Origin: Malus domestica
Taxonomy: Eukaryota > Streptophyta > Magnoliopsida > Rosales > Rosaceae
Direction: 5' to 3'
DNA: 64,000 bases
Assembly: GCF_042453785.1 (NCBI RefSeq)
Contig: NC_091670.1
Location: forward strand, 41,117,501 to 41,181,500
The position numbers were made by a program, and so were the translations under genes. Positions 1 through 11,325 of this stretch are shown here, in pieces. Under the pieces are notes generated by a model. It saw nothing but the letters and a program-made list of their open reading frames with translations, was not told the DNA's origin and ran no database searches. Positions within the stretch are counted from its first letter, which is position 1. The number at the start of each line of letters is the position of its first letter.

Positions 1-213
1 GTTCTTCTATCGCAAGTTCTTTCTTTCTGCTTTAGGGTTCTGTATCTCTAATTTTGGAATATTTTCTTCGTTGCAAGTTGTGCACACCAACTGTTTATGT
101 TTTGTTCTCTGTACATCATTTTCTTGAAGATTCAACAATGGTGACCGCCAATCAGTAACAGATATTGCAATCCTATTACTTCTCTAATTTCATCGGTCTC
201 AACCTCTGAAACC

Positions 214-3200
214 ATGAAATTGGATGATACAAATTACTTGACTTGGCATTTCCAAATGCAACTTTTACTGGAAGGTCATGGAATTATGGGGGTTGTTGAT
301 GGTTCAACACCATGTCCATCTCGGTTTCTTACTCCAAATTCTGGTGATACCGAACTCTTTCCTGGACAACAGTCTGATAAGTCTTGTGCTTGCAAGGAAT
401 CTGATGAATATATGGTTTGGAGGATGCATGATAGAGCATTGATGCAGCTTATCACAGCTACTTTATCACCACCAACCATTTCCTGTGCCATTGGAAGCAC
501 AAGTGCTCAGGATCTGTGGACTCGTCTCAAGGAACAATTTTCTACTGTTACTCGGACAAGCATATTTCAGATGAAATCTGAGTTGCAAACTATCAAGAAA
601 GGTACTGATTCCATTAATATGTATCTTCAACGAATCAAAGAAGCTAGGGATTATTTGTCTGATGCTGGTGTCTATTTTGAAGATGATGATATTGTGATCC
701 TTACACTTAATGGTCTACTATCCGAGTATAATACAATCAGGTCTGTGATAAGGAGGCGTGAATCTGTTATTTCTCTTAAAAATCTTCGGTCATAATTGCT
801 TGCTGAAGAAGTGAGACTATTCATCCTGCTCTAATGGTTAATGCATTAGTGGCTCATTCACCTAATTTTACTCAGAGACCTTCCAATGTTCAGTCTCAGG
901 CACAATCTGGTCGGCCATACACTTCCTATAACTCCAACTCTGGTTACAAATCTTTCACCAATAAGAACAAGGGCAGATTTAATTCGAATAATAGGTTCAA
1001 TCACTCAAAGCAAGCTTTCAATAATGGTAATCCTGCTTCTGGAATCCTTGGTGCTGCTCCACAGTCTGGCCATCCTCCTGTCATCCCTTGTCAAATTTGT
1101 GGGAAAACAAATCATTTGGCTGATACTTGTCGATTCAGAAATGTATCTCAAGGGTGTCAAATTTGTGGCAAGAACAATCACATGGCTGCTACTTGCAGAT
1201 TTAGAGATGCATCTCAATCTCATGGTTGTCAAATATGTGGGAATCCAAATCATAGTGCTGAGTTCTGTTTTTAGAAAGGATCCTCTCCAATGACTGCAAT
1301 GTATGTCAACAATGCTTCTGGGAATTCAATATCAACTTCATTGCCCTTTGCCCCACCTCCACAAGTTTGGATTACTGATACGGGTGCTACAAATCATATG
1401 ACCATCGATTTGAATAATCTTTCTCTCGCTACATCATATCCATCTCATGAAGTCACACAACCAATGGTGAAGGTTTATCCATCTCTTATATTGGCTTTTC
1501 CACTCTTCAAACTCCACTACAGTCATTTCAATTAAAATCTATTCTCTATGTTCCGAAGTTGACACAAAATTTGCTATTTGTCCATCAATATGTTTGGATA
1601 ATAATTGCTGGTTAATCTTTGATGCCTTTTGTTTCTGGATTCAGGACAAAACCACAGGGAGGATTTTGTACAAAGGGCAGTGCCGTAATGGGTTATATCC
1701 GATCATTTCTCCATCAGATCCAGTTTCAACACAAAAGGCTTATGTGGCTGCATATCTTGGACAACAAGTTACATCCAGACTTTGGCATCACCAATTAGGT
1801 CATCCCTCTAATACCATTGTATCTCAGATTCTTCGAAAATCCAATGTCTCTCATACCCCTGATTCGTTACCTATTGTTTGTTCTCCATGTCTAGAAGGCA
1901 AATTTAGTAAACTTCCCTTTCCCGTGTCTTCATCCAAATCTGCAAAACCTTTTGAGATAATACATAGTGATGTTTGGGGCCCGACTCCTTGTATTTCTAT
2001 TGAAGGCTTCAAATACTATGTTACTTTCATAGATGAGTGTACTAGGTTTTGTTGGATTTTCCCAATATGCAATAAAAGTGAAGTTGACACTACTTTTGTC
2101 TATTTCTATCACTTTGTTGTCAACCAATTTAATGCTTCTATTAAAATGTTTCAGAGTGATGGTGGAGGGGAATATATAGGCAAATCCTTTCAAAAATTTT
2201 TGGTAGACAAAGGCATTATTCACCACATGTCTTGTCCATATACCCCAGAGCAAAATGGGCTTGCCGAGAGGAAACATAGACACATTATTGAGACGTCCAT
2301 TACCTTATTACGAACAGCTTCTTTACCACCTTCATTTTGGTCCTATGCTTGTCAAGCTTCGGTCTATCTCATTAATAGGATGCCTTCTTCAACTTTGGAA
2401 AATAAATCACCTTTTGAGGTCTTGTTTAATTCCATTCCTGAGATTAATCATCTTAGAGTATTTGGTCGTTCATGCTATCCTTTGCTTAGACCTTATAATC
2501 ATACTAAACTGCAACCTCGAACTTCCAAATGTATTTTCTTGGGGTATGCTTCAAAGTATAAGGGTTATATCTGTTTTGAGGTTCACAAAAGAAGAGTGTT
2601 TATATCTCGTCATGTTCTATTTGATGAGACAAAATTTCCATACATCACTCTAGTTTCTCAATGCTCCAAAGTATCTACTCCATTGCCCATCAATTTCACA
2701 TTCACACCTGTGTTCACCCCAAATCTTAATAAAGTTCTTGTCACACCTCAGTCTAATTCTGTGCCTACTATACCATCAGTCTTTCATCCACCAAGCCTAG
2801 CTTATGTGCCTCTATCAGCTGCTGTTAGTTCTCCAGATTTGCATGTTCACAGTTCTACTACGGTACATGATTCAAGCTCCAGTTTATCTACGGACACTCT
2901 ACCCATTACTGGCACTGCACAGCAATCCTCTCATTCCCTACCTGTGGTTCCTGAATTTCAGGGAGAACAACTTCAAGTGGTTTTGTCTATACCACCATTA
3001 AACAATCATCCTATGCAGACTCGGTCCAAGAATGGCATTTCTAAAAAGATGCTCTACTAGCTTCTGTTCATGAAAATGGGGGTACTGATCTTACCCAGGT
3101 TGAACCTGCCACATATAAATCAGCACTCAAATCTCCAGAATGGTTGGCTGTAATGCAAGATGAGTTGAGTGCTCTTCATACACAAGGAACTTAGTCTCTT

Positions 3201-4654
3201 GTACCTCTTTCTCCTCACAAAAACTTGGTAGGCTGCAAGTGAGTGTTCAAGATTAAAAAGAATGTAGATGGTTCTATAGGGAGGTATAAGGCTCGTTTGG
3301 TTGCAAAGGGGTTCAATCAAGAGGAAGGTATAGACTATGGCGAGACATTTAGTCCCGTGGTTAAATCAACCACTGTGAGGTTAATGCTTTCTTTGGCTGC
3401 TCATTTTAATTGGGGTCTTCGCAACTTGATGTGAAAAACGCTTTTCTGCATGGTGTCTTACAAGAGGAAGTCTATATGGCTCAACCTCCTGGTTTTCTTA
3501 ATTCCACACATAGTGACTATGTTTGTAAGTTACATAAGTCCCTATATGGTCCCAAGCAAGCCCCAAGGGCTTGGAATGACAGATTCACTAGTTTCTTGCC
3601 AACTTTGGGTTTTCAATCCACCTATAGTGATTCCTCTTTATTTGTTAAAGCTGTGAATGGTACAATTGTGATTCTCCTCTTATATGTGGATGACATTATC
3701 ATCATGAGGAATGCATCTCAAGCAATATCAGATGTTATACATGCTCTTACTCAAGAGTTTGATATCAAGGACCTCGGACCATTGCATTACTTCTTTGGTA
3801 TTCAGGTTGTGCATAAGAAGGATGGTTTATTCCTCTCTTAGGACAAATATGTTACTGATTTGCTTATTAAGTCTGGAATGGAGTTGTCTAAACCGTGTGC
3901 TACTCCTTGCCTACCTTACAATAGGTTGTTGAAGGATGATGGGAAGCCTTACAATAATCCAGCTTTATATAGAAGCCTTGTAGGCGCACTCCAATACCTC
4001 ACCTTTACTCGACCTGATATTGCATTCGCTGTGCATCATGTTTGTCAGTTCATGCAGTGTCCTATGTAAGCTCACTTTGTGGCAGTTAAACAAATTCTGA
4101 GGTATCTCAAGGCTACTAAAGGGTGTGGCCTTCATTACATCAAATGAGGATTGGATTTACAAGCATTCAGTGATGCTGATTGGGCAGGAGATCCCAATGG
4201 CATGAGATCAACGATAGGGCTAGTTGTTTTTCTTAGCTCAAACCCTATCTCATGGTCCTCCAAGAAACAACATAATGTCTCTCGCTCTTCTACTGAAGCT
4301 GAATATCGCGCACTGTCTTCAACGGCTGCTGAGATTGATTGGATTAAACAATTGTTACAGTTTCTGCAAGTTCCTGTTTCTGGACCACCTACTCTATACT
4401 GTGATAATCTCTCAGCCATTGCTCTTACGTGTAATCCTGTCCAATATCAGCGCACAAAACATATTGAAATTGATGTTCATTTTGTGCGGGAACGGGTGGC
4501 AAAACAGGTGCTGTTGGTCCAATTTGTTTCTTCACTTAAGCAGTTTGTTGACATATTCACTAAGGGCTTGTCTGCACCTTTGTTCAAGACTCATTGTGAC
4601 AATCTCAGACTCAGTTTCACTGTCCCTGAGTTTGAGGGGAGATGTAAGGAGTAG
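214..4654 (+). pseudogene. Gag-Pol of copia element 1 (broken)
   Basis: Gag is readable from 214 to about 1290, with three CCHC zinc knuckles at 1087-1272 (CX2CX4HX4C, each starting CQICG). A protease remnant has WITDTGAT at about 1368-1391. The integrase open frame at 1594-3060 has HSDVWGP, SDGGGEY and NGLAERKH, which carry the D, D and E catalytic residues. Reverse transcriptase pieces lie at 3080-4069, with YVDD at about 3685. RNase H at 4151-4654 has DADWAG, TEAEYR and CDNLSA. Stops occur at 793-795, 1272-1274, 1533-1535 and 3058-3060, among others, and there are frameshifts near 3430. The stop at 1272-1274 is in the same frame as the downstream protease segment, so it is a simple nonsense change. 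The protein is not functional. Confidence 0.88.
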
Positions 4655-4844
4655 TCAATCTAAGGGATATTCTCTTGACATGTGTCATAAGATTAGGCAA
4701 TTAGTTAAGGGTTTGTTATATCTGTTAGCTTAGTCTGTAAGCTACCTTAGTTACACATATATATACTACAATGTAAATGTACTATGTAATGTGTGTAAAA
4801 AGATTAATACAAACAAGATTACTTCTCTCTCTAAGTTCTCTCTT

Positions 4845-4876
<32 letters not shown>

Positions 4877-4907
4877 TGTCTTTGTATTCATCTTCTCTAC
4901 TACAACA
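4643..4907 (+). repeat. 3' LTR of copia element 1
   Basis: The LTR begins TGTAAGG after the polypurine tract and ends CTACAACA. It is 265 bp long, has TATA-like TATATATACT near 4758 and a CT-rich microsatellite at about 4819-4880. Only this LTR is in the window. Confidence 0.75.
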
Positions 4908-4926
4908 GATCATTCTTGCTTAACAG

Positions 4927-5085
4927 CAGCACCAAGAGAGCATAGAAGATCAGCCAAGCCAAGTAGATGAAAACCATAATCGAGTAGAAGAAAACCCTAA
5001 TCAAGTTGAGAAAAGTGAAGAAGTTGTGCAAGGTAGTTATGAACATGAGAAGGAAGTGTATAATCAAGTTCCTAGTGGGTATGGA
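4927..5085 (+). pseudogene. Left part of an exon of an unidentified gene, split by copia 2
   Basis: A splice-acceptor-like CTTGCTTAACAG (4915-4926) precedes an open frame of 53 codons rich in E, Q, N and V. It continues in the same frame at 26252 once copia 2 and one copy of its ATGGA target duplication are removed. The joined C-terminal exon has about 100 codons and contains CESLFGYWPCL after the junction. I do not recognise the protein family. Upstream exons must lie left of the window, because copia element 1 occupies the preceding intron. With the 21 kb insertion in place the C-terminus would be lost, so this allele is probably null or truncated. Confidence 0.65.
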
Positions 5086-5303
5086 TATTAGGGAATATTA
5101 TACGATATTATATGTAAATATCTTGTATTATATTTACCTAAATAGGTTTGAGTCAAATCCCACTAAATATGGGTTACTGTTCCCTAGCCTTTAATGTAGG
5201 GTTGAATAGTTGACTTGTTATGTATATATTGTACAACAATGTAATAAATGAAGCATTCAATCTGCCATTATCATAGCATTTTCAGTGTTTAGTCATTTCA
5301 ACA
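5086..5303 (+). repeat. 5' LTR of copia 2
   Basis: 218 bp, starting TATTAGGGAATATT and ending TCAACA. It is followed directly by the tRNA-Met primer site at 5304-5315. Confidence 0.92.
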
Positions 5304-5373
5304 TGGTATCAGAGCATAAAGTTCTGGTGCCTGATTGCCTACGTTTTCAACTCTCATCCTATTTCCAAACATC

Positions 5374-6237
5374 ATGTCAGACACACTTGCTCAACCATCA
5401 CCACAAAAACATCAAAATAATAGCAATATCGGCATGGATTCATCAAGTCCATACTACGTTCACCATTAAGATAACCCTGGTCATATGATCGTTTTCAGAA
5501 AAATTGAATGGACCCAATTATCCATCTTGGAATAAATCCATGATACATGCTCTCACAGCCAAGAACAAAATTGGCTTCATCGATGGCTCCATTTAGCCTC
5601 CCTCAACAACAGACCAAGCAAAAGAATATGCTATTTGGAATCAATGCAACAGTATGATTTTGTCATGGCTTGCTCAATCAGTCGAATCCGATTTATCTAA
5701 AGGAGTTGTTCATGCCAAAAGTACCCAAAAAGTGTGGGAAGATTTCAAAGATCAGTTTTCACAGAAGAATGCACCAACAATCTATCAAATTCAGAAATCA
5801 ATCGCATCTCTCTCACAAGGCTCCATGACAGTCTCGGCTACCTTAAAGGCCTTTGGGATGAATTAGAGACATATCGACATCTTCTTATCTATGATCAGAC
5901 AAAGGCACATAATGAGCAAATAGAAGAAGATCAGATGATGCAATTTCTTATGGGTCTCAATGATGTCTATAATGGAGTTCGCAGTAATATCCTTATGATG
6001 ACACCATAGCCTAAAGTTCGTCAAGCATATTCACTTATCATTCAAGATGAAACACAACGACAAATGACATCGGGATCAACCGAAAATTTCTTAATCGTTG
6101 CTGCAGTCCAAAGTCGATCAAACCATTCCTCTGATAATTTCAAGAATCTTCACTGCGAATATTGTGATAAAGATGGGAACATAATTGAAAATTGTAGGAC
6201 TCGAAAATATTATTGCAAGTTTTGTGACCAAAGAGGC
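5374..6237 (+). pseudogene. Gag of copia 2, N-terminal part (broken)
   Basis: The frame opens at ATG 5374 (MSDTLAQPSPQ). It shows Gag features of the UBN2 type (LNGPNYPSWNKSM, then an alpha-helical region with LWDELETYR). Stops occur near 5485, 5595 and 6007, and there is a frameshift near 5845. At the right edge the zinc knuckle CKFCDQRG is cut by the non-coding LTR element. The missing HTEDRC resumes at 18728, so the knuckle is whole if that element and one GAGGC copy are removed. Gag would coat the RNA in the virus-like particle; this copy cannot be made. Confidence 0.82.
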
Positions 6238-8547
6238 TGAAACACCCCAACCCTCTTTTATATTTTAAAATTGTTTTAAAGCCTTAATTGGTGAGCCCGT
6301 GGGGCCCACCTTGTTTATTTTTTTATATGTTTTCTGATCTCTCTCTTCTTCTTCTTCGTCTCTCCCTCCCGTAGCTCACTCCTTCTTAGCTCTCCCGTCT
6401 CTCTCTCCCTCAACCTTTCGCATCTCTCTCTTCTCCTGGACTCACTAGGATCGAGTCACCATCGAAGAGAGGCTCGCAACGAACCCCGAACCCTGCCCTG
6501 CGAGTTCGACGACACGGAGTAAGCTCCGGCGAGCACCGCCCCTTTCGAGGCCATTTCCGGCCAAACCACGGCGAGTTGGCCGGCGTGTAAGGTATCAATC
6601 TCTTCGTCTCGTCGAGTACTACAACTTTCCTTTTTGTTTCACTTAATTTCGTTAAGTATTGAAGAAGTTATACTCATTTGAATCTTATCCAGTTTCCGGC
6701 GAGTCCGACGGCTTTCGAGGAATTTTTCGGCCAAACCACGGCGAGTTAGACGTCGTGTGAGGTACCATTCTCTTCGTCTCTTCAAGGGCTACAACTTTCA
6801 TTTTTGTCTTGCTTGATTTCGTTGAGTATTGACAAAGTTATGGCCATTTAAAGTTGGGTGGTTTTCCGGCCGAAAATTCCGACCTTCTCCTTCGACAAAC
6901 CCAGGCCATCCGGCCTTTCCCTCTCCCTCGGGCCTTAGGCCCGTGTTGCCTTAGCCCAGTACCCTAGCCCATTCAGTTTTTATTTTTAGTTATATGTTTT
7001 TAAAACCCAAAGGGCTTGGGCCCTAGTTTTGGTTGGCCTTGGGCCGGTTTTCAACCAAGGGCTTAAAGCCCTGATTTCTGTAGGAGGCCTTAGGGCCTTG
7101 TGTAGTGTGTGTGTGTGTGTGTTTATAGTATATGTATGTGTTTGGGCTATATGTATGTGTTTGGGCTTAAACCCAAACCCCTTTCCTAACCCTAAACCAT
7201 TTTAACCCAAAACCTTAGAAATCCAAACCACCCATTTTAACCCTAAACCCTTTTAACCTTAGAACCCTAAATTCAAAACCCAATAAATCCTAATCCTATT
7301 TAACCTAAACCCTAATCCGGATTTCAAGCCTAAAACCCGTTAGACCTAATTTGACCGTTGACCTCCGGTTAACATTGACTTTAGAGTTGACTTTTCGGGT
7401 TTTCGTCCGGGACCCTTCTTAGGGTAATTCGACGTTCTGAATCCGTTTCCAACGTCCGTTTTCCCAAATCCAATTGCTATTATATAGTTTTATTAATTGG
7501 ACCCTTTATGTGCTTAGGGGCAATTATTGGTGACGTTAGTTTGCGTGGCTCTTCGGCGGCTAAGTACTGTGAGTGGACCCCTTCAAAAGCATGTTTTAAT
7601 AGTAGAAATGCATACATGAAATGCATGATTTAATGATTACGTTTTATGAAACGTTTTGAGATAACATGCTTACTGAGGCTACCTTGAATTATTACTATTT
7701 TTCCTATAACCCGTGTTCTTATAGAATATCTGATGGATGACGATATGATATTTAGAACATGTTTCGAACACCTCTTTATAGTATAGATGATGAATGACTT
7801 TATACTATGAAGTTGTTTTTCAATATATGTATGTTCAATGGTTTTGTACTTACCTAGTGGTCCTTTCCGCTACGGGACGTAGGGATAGATTCCGGTCCGT
7901 CCCGGGCGACGGTTTGGTGTTGGCATAGGGCCTGGAGTGTGTTTCCTCTGGCTATTTAGCACAGGGACGGGGAGCCGGCATGGGGCCTGAAGTGTATTTT
8001 CCTCTGACTGTCTGCTCAGAGACGGGGAGCCGGCATGGGGCCTGCAGGTTATCGGACAATTCACTAGTGATTATTATATATGAGTTATGATTTGAGATAC
8101 TGCACATCATGCTAGGTTTCGGAAAACCTATGTTCATCATTATATATTTGTTTTCATAAACCTGGGGGTTAGTATATTGATAACTGTTTTATTATATATA
8201 TATCAACTTGGTCCACTCATGTTTGTTTTGCGCCCCCTTCAGGATTTAGGATCGAGGCGTACAATCCCGACAATCAAGGCACTTCCGCATCGGCATCTTC
8301 GAGTCCTCTTGGTGTGGGACTCATTCTTTTATTCATTCCATTTTATATCATTCTTTTAGTGTTCTAGTTAGTTGTATGCTCTGAACACGTTCCTTAAATG
8401 CATATTCCTTATTCTTTTACATTTGTAAGTTTTATCTATCCTTTATTTTCAGCAATTGCACTCAATAAATGGCTTTCGTCACCCTCGGGTGTCGGCCAGC
8501 ACGTGACCATCCTGATATCCCGAGGATATCGGGATCGGGGCGTGTCA
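6238..8547 (+). repeat. LARD LTR 1
   Basis: It starts TGAAACACCCCAACC and ends GGGGCGTGTCA. Internally it has two imperfect copies of a roughly 165 bp block (about 6545-6850), a GT run near 7105, CCCTAAA-rich telomere-like sequence (about 7168-7320), and about three copies of a block ending GGCATGGGGCCTG (about 7915-8045). Private bases include G at 6587 and T at 6727. Confidence 0.93.
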
Positions 8548-11325
8548 GATTGGTATCAGAGCGTGGTTTGTTCAGAGCATACTTAGGGTTCTTTTCTATT
8601 ATCTTAAAGTGTTGGTTTTGACATCATTTGGATGTCACGACTTCCGGATTTTATGCTAGTCGGTGCAGTTGTGTGAATCTCTCTCTGATTGAATTGTCAC
8701 CTTCTTGTTGAAATTCAAGAATTCGTGTCGGGATTGTGCCTCATCGGTGACGTGTTTGAATCGTTGGACGACTTTCAGCATCGGATCGATACTCAGCGAC
8801 GTGTTTTAGAAATCTCAATTTGAGGAATTCTGGTTAAGACCAGCTGTAGATTTGAAATGGCGATGCCACTCTGCAACATGCGTTCCCTAGGAATTGCGGG
8901 CGGAGTCGGCTCTACATCGAAATCTTGAGAAACTCCTCAGTAGCAGACGTTATTCTCATCAATTTTCAAATTGAGTTGCAATTCTTGTTGTTGTTGTAGT
9001 TGGATTTGGATGATGAATATCCAGTTTTGTTTGGATAAACAGATTCCTTGAATTTCACCTGGGTTGGGTACCTGGTGGCAAACCCTAGTTCCTCGTCCGC
9101 GTACTTTTTGGCGAATGTGAACTTAGTCTATTGCTTGCAGCCTAAATGTTCAGTCTTGTAATTTTCGTTGTAATGGCTTGAGACTCTACCATGTTTATCA
9201 TTGTACGAAGATCGAACTTTACTCTAAACTTCTCTGGACTCATTGAGCTTTGGTTTGCTCAAGAGCATCACTTTAAGGTAGCCAATCGTGTCACTGCATG
9301 CATACGCAGGTTGCTTTGTATCTTTCTTCTTCGTCATTCTGCTGATTCAGAGGTTCTATGTTTAATTTCTGAACTTTGAAACAACTCTCACATAGTATTG
9401 TGAATCTCGTAATGTTTTTGACCTCGTCAAATCTTATTATCAGTTCTTAACTATCCTTGAGCTTAGCCCTATTTCCTTTTGGCTAAGAACCAGTTGACCA
9501 TACTGTGATGATTTGCAAAATAATCAGAAACAATGACTCTATTTCTGCATCTTTATCTTCCTTCGCTTGTTGGTTCTCAATGTAAAATTGAATCATGCCG
9601 GAACAATATGAGCTTGTTCTTGGCGTGGTTTCTGGTTCAAATCCTGATTTCTTGTAATCTATCTTTTTATGGACTTGTTTTGATCCTCAAATTCTTGAGT
9701 ATTCTTTTAGCCTTCTCGACATGGTTTCTCGCCTAACCAGTGAGAAATTCACAATCGATCGTTTCGGTGAAAGTGGGCACCCAGTTCGTGTTGATTCGGA
9801 CATGAATGTTGGGAGCATAATCTTTTCACAAGCTTACCAGACTTACCATAAAGAATTCCATGTGGGTATGAGGTTTAAGCTGTATTTTGGTAAGAGACTG
9901 GTGAAGATTTTGGTGCAGAAGGTCAGCATATTGTATCACCATCTTACTAGAATTCATAGGCATCACATTGGTTATTTTCCAACTATATGTGTTCGTCTCG
10001 ACGCATATTTCCACTGCTTCATTTCTGAACCTTATTATTGTGAGTACGTGGTTGTTAAAACATTTCTAGCAGATATGTTTGGTGCATTCTGAGATGGCAC
10101 TACAGGACGGTCGAAGCGAGAATTGGATAATCTTTACACTTCTCTCGAAATGTGCGTGTTGTCTTTGGTTGTTAGGATGACCATTTGCGAGTCGTTCTTC
10201 TTTCCACCAACTTTGATCTTGTTTGACTTGAAATCTGCAACTAAGCAAAAATGGAGAGGTGGATTGAGCACCACAACAGTTCGTAAGAGATACTGCGTGT
10301 TGAGGAAGATGACTTCTCGTTTTCTGCTTGCTTGATTTGAGCTTTTGGGTCTACTACTAACATGGTAGCCACTTCTCTTGAATCCCAAGGTACAATTTTC
10401 AAATGGGTTCCTTACTGGTGAAATTCTGAAGTAGTTGGTCACATTTGGAAGAACTGAGGAGGATAGGATGCTTGGTGCTGGATAGAGTGTTACGACGACA
10501 GTTTCTGTTTTGTTCGGTTTGGTGTATGGTACTTTTTACGACCTGGTACGATAGTTTTTCATGGAAAACACTGGTTGACTGAAAAGTCTTGCGAACTTGT
10601 ATTTGGAGGATCGATCCTACGATATGTGAAATTGTACACCATTTGAGAAATTACTACTTGCCTATCGAGACAACAAATGTGAGGTCGATATTGCGGGCTG
10701 CAGACTGTGATATCGATAGCTTATTTGGTGGGTTCGTTAAGCAAGTGGGGCAAGAAGATTCGTCTACAGCAGCTGATGCAGATTCAGAATTTGTATTTCT
10801 TAGGACTCGACCTAAAGGCACATCTATTCTCGGAATATATGACATTTCGAATTCTTGGGCGAGACCCACTCTCATTTTTCAGTTTTGATTTTCAGTATAA
10901 GTATTTTGAACTCCCTTTACTCTAGTTAATTGTTTTGGCGTTACAAATGTTTTTGGAAAAGTATTTATGTTTTCATTTTTAAGTTGATTCGAGTTTTTGA
11001 ACTATATGTTAGTACATATCTATTTTGACGTTATCTGGCCTTAAGCTATTTTGTGTTTTCAACTTTATATTTTATTAAAATATGTGTTTTATTTTTACAC
11101 TGATGGAAAAAAAAAAAAAAAAAAAAGTTTGAGCCTGGAGGCACGAAAGATGGAATCATTGCAGCCGATCGCGACGGCGTGGCATTTTCCCTTTTGTGAA
11201 ACCGCTCTTACCTGATCTTTTCGTTACATATATATATATTATTCTTCTTCCTATTTTCAAGTATTTTCGGTGTAGTATGTTGTTTTAAATTTCGAGGACG
11301 AAATTTTTTTATAAGGGTGGTAGAT
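8548..11325 (+). mobile_element. LARD internal region, copy 1 (no gag/pol)
   Basis: The primer site TGGTATCAGAGC is at 8551-8562 and the polypurine tract at 11312-11325. Short open frames occur (longest 123 codons at 9721-10092), but none shows retroviral or cellular domains I recognise, and stops are frequent in all frames. A run of 20 A lies at 11107-11126. It is best read as non-coding template RNA packaged by proteins of another element. Confidence 0.85.

Larger units (their letters stand above)
1..4907 (+). mobile_element. Ty1/copia retrotransposon 1, decayed, left end outside window
   Basis: The domain order is Gag, zinc knuckles, protease, integrase, reverse transcriptase, RNase H, which is the copia order. 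The polypurine tract GAGGGGAGA (about 4634-4642) leads into a 3' LTR at 4643-4907 that ends in ACAACA. The 5' LTR and primer site are not in the window. Many stops and frame changes break the polyprotein, so the copy cannot encode its own proteins. The base after the LTR starts GATCA, which would be the right target-site copy; its partner lies off-window. Confidence 0.9.

Noticed and set aside
8551-8562. TGGTATCAGAGC motifs (also 5304, 13639, 48250) as tRNA pieces
   Set aside because: They are primer binding sites complementary to initiator tRNA-Met; no tRNA gene structure surrounds them.
9721-10092. 123-codon open frame in the LARD internal region (repeated at 14809-15180)
   Set aside because: No recognisable domain, no good coding context, and both copies are nearly identical simply because the element is young. 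Treated as chance.
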